Below, piece after piece: positions 35,336 to 43,366 of a stretch of DNA of 64,000 nt (position 1 is the stretch's first letter; the number at the start of each line of letters is the position of its first letter). This stretch comes from Rhodonellum psychrophilum GCM71 = DSM 17998 (GTDB taxonomy: Bacteria; Bacteroidota; Bacteroidia; Cytophagales; Cyclobacteriaceae): positions 1 through 64,000 of the forward strand of contig NZ_KB906688.1 in the NCBI RefSeq assembly GCF_000381545.1, in the 5' to 3' direction. The notes under the pieces are model-generated. The model was not told the DNA's origin. It saw only the letters and a list, made by a program, of their open reading frames with translations, and ran no database searches. The position numbers and the translations under genes are program-made.

Positions 35336-37750
35336 ATGAAAAAGGAATTGACAAGAACTTCAGCCGCGATCATGTTTTCGGACATCGTCGGATATACCGC
35401 CTTGATGGGGGAAAATGAAGAGCATGCGTTCAAGTTGCTGAAAAAAAACACAAAAAATCACCACGATATCCTCAAATCCCATCACGGAAAGATGGTCAAA
35501 GAACTTGGCGATGGAGTTTTGTGTGTGTTCGAAAATGTGACCGAGGCCGTACAGTCCGCCTTGGATATCCAGCGGCTTTACAAAGATTCAAATGAAATCA
35601 GTCTTCGGATAGGAATTCATTATGGCGAGGTAATATGTGACAAATCAGATATCTATGGAGATGCCGTCAATCTGGCCTCCAGAATCCAAATGATCGGAAT
35701 TCCCGGATCAATATTGTTGTCGGAAAGGGTCCATCAGGAAATTTCCCATGTGTCGGTTTTCAAATGTGTTTCCTTAGGAAATTTTGATTTAAAAAATGTC
35801 AACCATACCACCGAAATTTTCGCCCTAGCCCTTCCAGGCCTAAAAGTGCCCAAACGCGGAGATTTGGAAAAAATCCTTAGGAAGCAGGAGAAAAAACTCA
35901 TGTTGGCGGGCTTGGTCTTCCTGTCCCTTTTGGTGATGGCGCTTTGGATGTATTACAGTTCTTATATCAGGGCACTCACAAACGAACCTGAAAAGTCCAT
36001 TGCCGTCTTGCCATTCCAAAATATCGACAACAATCCCGAAAATGACTTTTTTAGTAAAGGCTTGACAGAAGACATCATTTCACACCTTTCCAAAATATCG
36101 AGTTTGAAAGTGATCTCAAATGCAAGCGTAGAGGCCTATGACTACCAAAATGAATCCCTCAAGGACATCGCAGCCAGTTTGGGGGTAAATGTAATTCTCG
36201 TGGGAAGTGTGCAGCGCTCGGGGAATACCGTCAGAATCCGGGTGCAATTGGTCGACGCAGTCAATGAGGTGAATTTATGGGCCGAAACATTCGACAGGGA
36301 GTTAGTGGGGCTTTTTGATGTACAAAGTGAAATTGCCTTCAACATCGCGCAGTCGATGAGTGCCCGGCTGACCAAGGAAGAAATTTTGCTCTTGGACAAA
36401 AAACCCACGGCAAACATCAGCGCTTACGAAATTTACCTGAGAGGAAGGGACTATTATTATCAATATGAGGCCGGTACCAATAAATTGGCAATCGATGAAT
36501 TCAAAAAAGCGATTCAAATGGATTCCAGTTTTGCCTTGGCTTGGGCAGGTTTGGGTGATGCGTACGGTCAATTGTATGGGCGGTTCAATGGGGAGAAATT
36601 CTGGATTGATTCCAGTCTGGTGGCAAGTCAAAAAGCCCTCAGCTTGGATTCCAATCTTTCGGAGGCGTACAATTCAATGGCAATTGCCCATAATTACAGA
36701 AGTGAATATGACAGAGGGTTTGAGCTCTTGCAGAAAGCGGTTTCGCTCAACCCAAACAATGCACAGGCGGTTGGGAATCTGGGGACCGGGTATTTTTTCA
36801 AAGGAAACCTTGAGGAAGCCCTCAAGTGGGAAAAGAAGGCAGCGGGGCTCAATCCAAAACATTATGTCCCTTACCAAATCGTGGGATGGACCTACAGACT
36901 TTTGGGAGATTATGAAAATGCGGAATTGTGGTTGAATAAATCACTTGAATTAAAACCATTTAGGGATACCTACGAACAACTTGCCCTTCTTTACATAGGC
37001 CAAGGTAAAAAAAGCGAAGCCAAAAAGCTGATCCCTGAACTTTTCAAACTCGGACCAACAGAAAAAGTGTATGAAACTGCTGGCCTGATTGCCTTTATGT
37101 GTGGAGATCCTAAAATGGCTAAAACCTTTTTTGAAAAATCCCTGGATCTAAATCCCTTGTTTGGAAGAGATCCGATGGCCATCAGTGCAATCTATTTGGG
37201 ACATATTCTGCTTGCCGAAAAAGAATATTTGGAAGCCAATTTGTATCTGGACAATGCGTTTGAATTGAACCTTCAGGAAATAAGGAAAGGTGCCCAATAT
37301 GAGGAGCATGCCTTCTACTTGGCCGGAATCTATGCCACCAGAGGCAAAACAGAGGAAGCAATCCAGTATCTGAAAATCGCAAGGGGCCAGAATTGGAAGG
37401 ATCATGTTTTGGCTTTTTACAATCCACTTTTCAAAAGTATTCATGACCATCCGGAGTTTGTCAATATCTGTAAGGAAATGGAAACCGAAATGAAAACCCA
37501 ATTGGAGAGGGCCCAAAAAAATCAGACCCTCGGGATATTGTATGAATTTCCCTGGAAGGTGATTGAGCCGTCGATTGCGGGTGGAGCTGCCTTTGCGTGG
37601 ATAATTCCTGCCACCAGTGCACAAGCCATGGAAGTTCCGGACATCACTTCATATGTCGCATCTGGAAAAGTAGAAAACACAGCAGTCCCCGGTGCTACCC
37701 AATCCACTGGAGGTATTCCTGAATTGGAGTACGAGGCAAAGTTGCCATAG
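35336..37750 (+). CDS. Membrane adenylate/guanylate cyclase with TolB-N-like domain and TPRs
   Basis: An 804-residue protein. Residues 1-165 are a class III cyclase domain: metal Asp16 (FSDIVGY) and Asp59 (KELGDG), Lys55 and Asp105 (SDIYGD) at the base-specifying sites, Asn112 and Arg116 (NLASR), so ATP is the likely substrate. A transmembrane helix (about 187-208) follows, then a FlgO/TolB-N-like domain (SIAVLPFQNI, FFSKGLTEDIISHLSKI, LVGSVQRSGNTVRIRVQL) and about eight TPR units to residue 725. The last 76 residues (from 37522) are encoded opposite the 3' end of the S8 protease gene, are low in recognisable structure, and may be a read-through tail. Similar cyclase-TPR proteins are common in Rhizobiales and Bacteroidota. 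Confidence 0.88.
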   Translation: MKKELTRTSAAIMFSDIVGYTALMGENEEHAFKLLKKNTKNHHDILKSHHGKMVKELGDGVLCVFENVTEAVQSALDIQRLYKDSNEISLRIGIHYGEVICDKSDIYGDAVNLASRIQMIGIPGSILLSERVHQEISHVSVFKCVSLGNFDLKNVNHTTEIFALALPGLKVPKRGDLEKILRKQEKKLMLAGLVFLSLLVMALWMYYSSYIRALTNEPEKSIAVLPFQNIDNNPENDFFSKGLTEDIISHLSKISSLKVISNASVEAYDYQNESLKDIAASLGVNVILVGSVQRSGNTVRIRVQLVDAVNEVNLWAETFDRELVGLFDVQSEIAFNIAQSMSARLTKEEILLLDKKPTANISAYEIYLRGRDYYYQYEAGTNKLAIDEFKKAIQMDSSFALAWAGLGDAYGQLYGRFNGEKFWIDSSLVASQKALSLDSNLSEAYNSMAIAHNYRSEYDRGFELLQKAVSLNPNNAQAVGNLGTGYFFKGNLEEALKWEKKAAGLNPKHYVPYQIVGWTYRLLGDYENAELWLNKSLELKPFRDTYEQLALLYIGQGKKSEAKKLIPELFKLGPTEKVYETAGLIAFMCGDPKMAKTFFEKSLDLNPLFGRDPMAISAIYLGHILLAEKEYLEANLYLDNAFELNLQEIRKGAQYEEHAFYLAGIYATRGKTEEAIQYLKIARGQNWKDHVLAFYNPLFKSIHDHPEFVNICKEMETEMKTQLERAQKNQTLGILYEFPWKVIEPSIAGGAAFAWIIPATSAQAMEVPDITSYVASGKVENTAVPGATQSTGGIPELEYEAKLP

Positions 37751-38778
37751 CCGTTTTTACAATCAAAATCCAGGGCTGCCACTGTAAAAACCCTGGGATT
37801 GGAACTATGGAAACAACCGGGCAAATTCCGATTGGCATCTCCAAAATCATTGCCAGCTGACATCACTATATATGAACCCCTCCGTGCCAACCTTCGGATT
37901 GCCGGGATCACATTGCGATTGGAAGCGCAATTGTCCACGTCATATTCTCCCAAGCTAATCATGACGACATCTCCTTTTATTGCATTTCGAGCAAGATAAT
38001 CAAAGGCCAAAAGCAAATCAGACCAATATCCTTCTCCGCAGCGATCGAGCACTTTCAAGGGAACCACTTTTGCAAATTTTGAAACCCCATTCATCCCATA
38101 TCCATCAGGACTTTGGTTTGCTGCTTTGCCGGCAGCTATTCCGGCACAATGGGTTCCATGTCCGGTGCCATCAACGGTAGCATCAGGTTCTCCATCGACA
38201 AATGATTTTGCAAATCGGGTTTCTACGTTCAGGTCGGGATGGTTTTTGTCCACCCCTGAGTCCAATATCCAGATCCATTTCATGGGATTTGCGCTTTCCA
38301 CGGAACCACCCACCAAATTCACCGCGCAACTCGTCTTTTTTGTGGGATCATAATTCCAAGATTGCTGGATAGGCCTGCCTTGTTGGATGGGTCTTCCTTG
38401 CTGTATGGGTCTTCCCTGCATTTGGAAATCCGGCTCTACATTTTCTACAAAGGAGTCCTTTTCAAGCGTCCTTATTTCCTCATTGGTCAAGTAAGCAGTG
38501 AAACCAATATTGCTGAAGATAAATTTATTTTCGACCTCAATCCCATAACCCTTGGCAAATTCATCGATCTGGTCAAGAAGTAGAAGCATTTTATCATCAT
38601 ACTCCTGCGCGGGTTTTTCCGGACGCTCCTCTTTTAAATCTTCTTGGATGAGCGGAGAAGCAAATGAATCGTTCAGAATGATAATAAAACGTTTTTTTTT
38701 CGACTCTTGGACCAAAATCATTGAGACAAGAGCGGGTAAAAATGACAAAACAAGTAGGCTTGCGATTTCCATGGTCAT
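37522..38778 (-). CDS. S8-family (subtilisin-like) serine protease, exported
   Basis: A 418-residue protease. A hydrophobic N-terminus (about residues 4-24) serves as signal or anchor, followed by an I9-like propeptide (KKRFIIILND) to about 118. Then GRPIQQ occurs three times in a row (122-139), and the subtilase core has catalytic Asp173 (WILDSGVD), His207 (GTGHGTHCAG), the oxyanion Asn in SAGNDFGD, and Ser383 (GTSMACA). The usual Pro after the nucleophile motif is replaced (GTSMAC-A). Only 35 residues follow Ser383, a short end for this family. Its last 229 bp overlap the convergent cyclase gene; the conserved catalytic Ser lies inside the overlap, so this frame is surely the ancestral one there. 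Confidence 0.9.
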   Translation of the reverse strand: MTMEIASLLVLSFLPALVSMILVQESKKKRFIIILNDSFASPLIQEDLKEERPEKPAQEYDDKMLLLLDQIDEFAKGYGIEVENKFIFSNIGFTAYLTNEEIRTLEKDSFVENVEPDFQMQGRPIQQGRPIQQGRPIQQSWNYDPTKKTSCAVNLVGGSVESANPMKWIWILDSGVDKNHPDLNVETRFAKSFVDGEPDATVDGTGHGTHCAGIAAGKAANQSPDGYGMNGVSKFAKVVPLKVLDRCGEGYWSDLLLAFDYLARNAIKGDVVMISLGEYDVDNCASNRNVIPAIRRLARRGSYIVMSAGNDFGDANRNLPGCFHSSNPRVFTVAALDFDCKNGYGNFASYSNSGIPPVDWVAPGTAVFSTFPDATYEVMSGTSMACALVAGIIHAKAAPPAIDGSITFQGNSYNIPRV

Positions 38779-38784
38779 AAAAGT

Positions 38785-38954
38785 TTAACCCATGGGATGC
38801 ATTCACATTTCTTCTCGAGCTTGAAAGTGATTGATAATCAGTAAATGGTTCGCTTTTTTTGTCTTCTCCAGTTCAATTAGACGCCACATTCTCCCAATAG
38901 TCTGATTTTCTAGCATTTTCAACCCCTTGGATAAACCAATGCATATTTTGGGTT
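38785..38954 (-). repeat. Dispersed TIR repeat, copy R6
   Basis: A minus-oriented copy: TTTAACCCATGGGATGCAT at one end and AATGCATATTTTGGGTT at the other. Internal blocks GATTGATAATCAG, CTCCCAATAGTCTGATTTTC are conserved. It begins 6 bp upstream of the S8 protease start codon, so it lies in or over its promoter. Confidence 0.85.
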
Positions 38955-39032
38955 GGATAAAATTAAAAGTCTAATGACAAGGAAGTTAGCTAATTTTCTA
39001 CAAAATTCAAATGCCAACATTCCAAGAAATGC

Positions 39033-39842
39033 TTAAGCAATTTCTGAATTCTCCTTCAGTAGGTAATCCACCGTTTCCTCGATAAGGGTATTGTGTCCAC
39101 AGGGCAATTCGAGGATTTGGATGTGTGGGATTTTGGAGCTGAAAGGGTGGAGGTTTTCGGAAGTGACCATTTTATCAAATTTTCCAGAAACCAAAGTAAT
39201 CGGTGTTTGGGATTCCCGAAAAGCAGCGATAATCTTTTCTAAGTCAGGCTGAAGGGGTTTGAAGACATTCCAGGTGAAATAGACCTGAGCCCGCTTGGTT
39301 CGGGTGCGCATCTGGGATTTCACGAATTTGATAAAGCTGCTTTCCAATAGTCCCAGGCGGTGAAAACGGTCCATCCATTTGAAAAATTGCCTGGGATGAA
39401 AAACCACGTACTTGAACAAGCGGTTGAAGGCACCTGGAAATGTCGCCATGTTGTACCAAAATCCGGTTTTGATACCGTCTGGAGCCATTAATAGGAGAGA
39501 AATCACCCTTTCGGGAAACAATTCGAAAGTGACCAAGGAAAATTTCCCACCCATGCTGTAGCCCACCAAATGGAATTGTTCAAAATCCTCCTTTTCCATC
39601 AGATTCAAAAGGATTTCCTCCCAAACCTGTTTTGTTAGTTTTTGACGGGTGCTGATCCAACTGCTGTGTCCATGATAGAAAACATCAAATACCAGAAAGC
39701 AGTCATTATTGGTTTTCAACCTTAGAAAGGGATCAAAAGCTTTCATCGTCTGGCCAAAGCCATGGAAAAGCAAGTGGATATTTTTGCCGTTACCGTGTTT
39801 TTTGTAGGCCAATTCCCCAAATGGAGTCTGTAAAAATTGCAT
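39033..39842 (-). CDS. Alpha/beta hydrolase
   Basis: A 269-residue alpha/beta-fold hydrolase. I start at MQFLQTPFGELAYKKHGNG (39842), where the first strand of the fold begins; 18 codons upstream to 39896 are unsupported. Visible elements are the oxyanion strand LLFHGFGQ, the nucleophile elbow GYSMGG, an acid residue in SGKFDKMV, and the catalytic His in LPCGHNTLIEE. It resembles MhpC/BioH-like carboxylesterases. The substrate is unknown. It is isolated between two repeat copies (R6 and R7). Confidence 0.88.
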   Translation of the reverse strand: MQFLQTPFGELAYKKHGNGKNIHLLFHGFGQTMKAFDPFLRLKTNNDCFLVFDVFYHGHSSWISTRQKLTKQVWEEILLNLMEKEDFEQFHLVGYSMGGKFSLVTFELFPERVISLLLMAPDGIKTGFWYNMATFPGAFNRLFKYVVFHPRQFFKWMDRFHRLGLLESSFIKFVKSQMRTRTKRAQVYFTWNVFKPLQPDLEKIIAAFRESQTPITLVSGKFDKMVTSENLHPFSSKIPHIQILELPCGHNTLIEETVDYLLKENSEIA

Positions 39843-39909
39843 GTCCAATATTAAATAAAATTGCAGACAAAAAGGTGGTTTGGGTAAGGAACACATTTTT
39901 CAATGGAAT

Positions 39910-40083
39910 TAAACCCGTTTTATGCAGTTCGAAGTCAATTCAATACGCTACTTAACTGATGTTCAATTAGTTGTGAATTTTTTTCTAAATTCACCCTATT
40001 GGTATCAGGAATTAGTCTCCCTGTAGTCTGATTTTCTTGCAGTTTCGATCTCATTTGGAAACCTGCTGCATATTTCGGGTTAA
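39910..40083 (-). repeat. Dispersed TIR repeat, copy R7
   Basis: A near-consensus minus-oriented copy with ends TTAAACCCGTTTTATGCAG and GCTGCATATTTCGGGTTAA. Internal blocks ATTGGTATCAGGAATTAG and CTGATTTTCTTGCAGTTTCG are intact. It lies between the alpha/beta hydrolase gene and the start of the efflux operon. Confidence 0.9.
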
Positions 40084-40233
40084 AAGAATAATAGTTGGTT
40101 ATGGAAATTGAATTGAGTTTTTAAATCGGTAAAAATTGGGTTGTTGGAATGAAATGAAATTTTCTTCTTAAAAAAACCACGGAAACTTTGAACATTCAAA
40201 TAGTTTCTCGAGTTTTGCATCTTAATTGAAAAA

Positions 40234-40845
40234 ATGTTGGATACAAAACACAAAATAATCGAAACCGCAACGGATCAATTTATGCGTTTTGGCGTGAGGT
40301 CAGTGACCATGGATGATATTGCCAGGCAAACAGGAGTTTCCAAAAAAACGATTTATCAGGAATTCGCAGATAAAAATCAATTGGTTTACGAGACCTTTCA
40401 AGCGGCTTTGCTGCAAGATACCCAGATGGTCGCCGACCTTCCCCGAGTGAAGGACGGCGTAATCGAGCACCTGATTGGGCTCTTCAACTATATGAAAAGC
40501 CGGTTTGGAGAGGTCAATCCTTTTGTTTTGAACGAAATAGAAAGGTATTATCCACAATGCTGGCAGTTGTTCGAGGATTTTAAGCAGGAGCATATTCTTG
40601 AGAAAATCATCGAAGTCATGGAAACAGGAAAGGAAGAAGGATATTTCCGATCGGAGATCAATACCCAGATCACGGCAAAACTTCGGGTGGAGCAAATGAT
40701 GATCAGTTTTGACCCCATCAAATTCCCCCCCTCCAAATACAATATGGTGGATTTGCAATTGGAAATATTTGAACAGTTCCTTTATGGGATTTTTACAGAA
40801 AAAGGGAGAGCAGCGTATCTAAAACAAAAACTAAGTCAGGCATGA
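40234..40845 (+). CDS. TetR-family transcriptional regulator of the efflux operon
   Basis: A 203-residue regulator. Residues about 8-52 form the TetR helix-turn-helix (IIETATDQFMRFGVRSVTMD, then IARQTGVSKKTIYQEFADK). The C-terminal ligand domain is divergent. It is the first gene of the operon and its stop overlaps the start of the TolC gene by 4 bp (ATGA), so it most likely represses its own transcript and the efflux genes until a substrate binds. This regulator-first layout is the usual one in Bacteroidota RND operons. Confidence 0.92.
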   Translation: MLDTKHKIIETATDQFMRFGVRSVTMDDIARQTGVSKKTIYQEFADKNQLVYETFQAALLQDTQMVADLPRVKDGVIEHLIGLFNYMKSRFGEVNPFVLNEIERYYPQCWQLFEDFKQEHILEKIIEVMETGKEEGYFRSEINTQITAKLRVEQMMISFDPIKFPPSKYNMVDLQLEIFEQFLYGIFTEKGRAAYLKQKLSQA

Positions 40846-42197
40846 AAACTTTTATGAATCTTAAGGCGGCGATGTCAATCCTCTTGGGCTTGATTTTCAT
40901 TTCCCCCAGCTATGGGCAAGAGGTATTGGTACTTACCCTTGAGGAAAGTGTCAAATATGCCATCGAAAACAATGTGGACGCAAAAAATGCACAATTGGAG
41001 GTGATGGCCTCCAAAGGGATTATTGGGGAAAATTTGGCAAAAGGGCTTCCCCAGATTACGGGAAACTTTGATTTCACCCACAACATGCTTATTCCTGTGG
41101 TGTTCTTGCCCAATGCAGGACCATTTGCGGACCCGAACATAGACTCAGATGTCGTCCCTGCCAGGTTTGGGGTAGATTTCCAATCGGCTCTGGGGGTGAG
41201 ATTGGAGCAAATGATCTTTGACGGGTCTTATTTCGTCGGTCTAAAGGCAGCCAAAACCTTGAAAATGCTGACGGAGTTCGATAAGGAAAAAACCGAAAAT
41301 GACATCATAGAAGGCGTGAAGAAAGCCTATTATTCTGTCTTGGTCAACGACGAAAGAAGGAAATTGGTGGAAGCCAACCTAGGAAGACTCGAAACCTTGT
41401 TGCACGATACTGAGGCCCTTTTTGAGGCGGGGTTTGTGGAGAAGATCGATGTGTCCAGGATCAAAGTCCAGCGCAACAACCTCAATACCGAGCTTGACAA
41501 GGTGGTGACCGGAACGGCGATCAGTGTTGAAATGCTAAAATTGCAGATGGGACTTCCCATGAATTCAACTATCGAAATCAGTGAAAAACTCAGCGATCTG
41601 AATGAAAAAGCAGAAATCGCATCACTTTTGGAAAATGATGGCTATAGGAGGGTTGAAATCGACCAGTTGAACACGAACCTTGTGCTGGCCAATTTGGACT
41701 TGAAAAACAACCAAGTACAATACATGCCAAAAATCAACGGCTTTTTGACTTACCAGAGATCAGGTGCTTCCTTGGATTTCAATTCCTTATGGCAAAGCAA
41801 CAATTGGTTTTCCGTCTCTACGGTTGGGGTCAACATGAGTATCCCGATCTTTGATGGCTTCTCGAAAAGCAACAAGATCAAACAAAACAGGGTGCAGATC
41901 CAACAACTTGAAAACCAGAAGGGATTTGTGGAAAGCAATATCGATATCGAGCGTTTCCAGGCCAAAGCCAACCTCAAGAATAGTCTGAAAGCCTTGTCTG
42001 TCCAGGATGAAAACAGGCAATTGGCCTTGGAAGTATTTCAAATGGCCAAAATCAAGTATGATGAGGGAGTAGGCTCCAACCTGGAAGTGGTGGAAGCGGA
42101 TTCCGCATTGAAAGAAGCCGAATCAAATTATTTTTCAGCGCTGTTTGATACGCTGATTTCAAGAGTGGATTTAGAAAAAGCCTTAGGCATATTGTAA
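40842..42197 (+). CDS. TolC-family outer membrane efflux channel
   Basis: A 451-residue exported protein (signal ending near SPSYGQE). It has the two-fold internal repeat of the outer membrane factor family: long helical coiled coils with LTLEESVKYAIENNVDAKNAQLE near the N-terminus and QLALEVFQMAKIKYDEGVGS with SALKEAESNYF near the C-terminus. It forms the trimeric tunnel through the outer membrane for the adaptor and RND pump encoded next to it. The start overlaps the regulator's stop. Confidence 0.93.
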   Translation: MKTFMNLKAAMSILLGLIFISPSYGQEVLVLTLEESVKYAIENNVDAKNAQLEVMASKGIIGENLAKGLPQITGNFDFTHNMLIPVVFLPNAGPFADPNIDSDVVPARFGVDFQSALGVRLEQMIFDGSYFVGLKAAKTLKMLTEFDKEKTENDIIEGVKKAYYSVLVNDERRKLVEANLGRLETLLHDTEALFEAGFVEKIDVSRIKVQRNNLNTELDKVVTGTAISVEMLKLQMGLPMNSTIEISEKLSDLNEKAEIASLLENDGYRRVEIDQLNTNLVLANLDLKNNQVQYMPKINGFLTYQRSGASLDFNSLWQSNNWFSVSTVGVNMSIPIFDGFSKSNKIKQNRVQIQQLENQKGFVESNIDIERFQAKANLKNSLKALSVQDENRQLALEVFQMAKIKYDEGVGSNLEVVEADSALKEAESNYFSALFDTLISRVDLEKALGIL

Positions 42198-42230
42198 GAA
42201 ATAACAACAAGACAAGCACATAACAATCAT

Positions 42231-43358
42231 ATGAAAATTTACTCCAAATTTTTGATCCTTCCCATACTCGCCCTGGTATTTTCCTGCGCAGAAAAGGATG
42301 AATTGACAGAAAAAAAGGCAGCGCTTGAAACGCTCAAAAAGGAATCATTGGCCATGAGGACCTCCATTGAGGAGTTGGAAAGAGAGATTTCAAAACTTGA
42401 TCCTGAATTCGGTGTTTCCAACCGTAAATCGGTTTTGATCACTACCATCCAGCCTGAGAAAAACAATTTTGCACATTACGTGGAAGTGACCGGCTCTGTG
42501 CTTTCAAAGAAGAATGTCAGTATCAGCGGAGAGACATCCGGTAGAATCCAGGAAGTCGCAGCAGTGGAAGGCATGCGTGTCGGCAAAGGCCAAGTTTTGG
42601 CACGGATTGATGCCGAATCCATCCAGCGGAACATGGAGGAAGTGGAAAAGCAAATGGAATTGGCAGTCATCATTTTCGAGAAGCAAGAAAGACTCTGGAA
42701 ACAGCAGATCGGTACAGAAATCCAATACCTCGAGGCGAAAAACCGAAAGGAAATATTGGAAAAAAACATGGCAAGCCTGAAAACCCAAGCGGACCGCAGT
42801 ACGGTGAGAGCACCTTTTTCAGGAACGGTGGAATCCGTAATGGTGAGGTTGGGTGAGTTGGTCCAGCCAGGTACACCCATGTTTCAATTTGTGGGGGAAA
42901 GCGATCTGTTTATTGAGGCAGATGTGTCCGAACGCTTTATCGGTGTGATCAACAAGGGAGATTCAGTGATGATCAACTTCCCTTCCACAGGCCAAAACTT
43001 AAAAACGAAGGTTACGGCAGTGGGCGCCATTGTCAATGCCGATAACAGGACATTTAAAGTGGAGGTTTTTGTTCCAAAAATGGACAAGTTGAAACCCAAT
43101 ATGATTTCGGTATTGAAAATCAAGGATTATGAAAATCCTGCAGCGATCGCGATCCCCAATTACCTGATCATGCAGGACAATTCAGGGGATTATGTCTATG
43201 TCGTGGAAAACAACTTGAGTAAGAAGCGCATTGTGAAGCGGGGAGTGACCTATCAGGAAGTAACGGAGATTTTGGAGGGATTGACTGGGGATGAGCTTTT
43301 GGTGGACAAAGGGTTCAGGGAAGTAGGGGATAATTTCAGTGTAAACATCGCGCAATAG
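42231..43358 (+). CDS. RND efflux periplasmic adaptor (membrane fusion protein), lipoprotein
   Basis: A 375-residue lipoprotein (lipobox VFSC, Cys19). A coiled coil follows directly (KKAALETLKKESLAMRTSIE), then the HlyD-like parts: a lipoyl half (VSISGETSGRIQEV, GMRVGKGQVLARID), a helical hairpin (MEEVEKQMELAVIIFEKQ), the second lipoyl half (STVRAPFSGTVESVMVRLGE), and a beta-barrel domain. It links the RND pump to the TolC channel. It lies 33 bp after the channel gene and 8 bp before the pump gene. Confidence 0.94.
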   Translation: MKIYSKFLILPILALVFSCAEKDELTEKKAALETLKKESLAMRTSIEELEREISKLDPEFGVSNRKSVLITTIQPEKNNFAHYVEVTGSVLSKKNVSISGETSGRIQEVAAVEGMRVGKGQVLARIDAESIQRNMEEVEKQMELAVIIFEKQERLWKQQIGTEIQYLEAKNRKEILEKNMASLKTQADRSTVRAPFSGTVESVMVRLGELVQPGTPMFQFVGESDLFIEADVSERFIGVINKGDSVMINFPSTGQNLKTKVTAVGAIVNADNRTFKVEVFVPKMDKLKPNMISVLKIKDYENPAAIAIPNYLIMQDNSGDYVYVVENNLSKKRIVKRGVTYQEVTEILEGLTGDELLVDKGFREVGDNFSVNIAQ

Positions 43359-43366
43359 TTCTACTT

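Noticed and set aside
37753-37791. Hairpin GTTTTTACA/TGTAAAAAC just past the cyclase stop, as its terminator
   Set aside because: It lies in conserved S8 protease coding sequence (RVFTVAALD and DCKNGYG on the minus strand) and lacks a T-run; the pairing is probably incidental.
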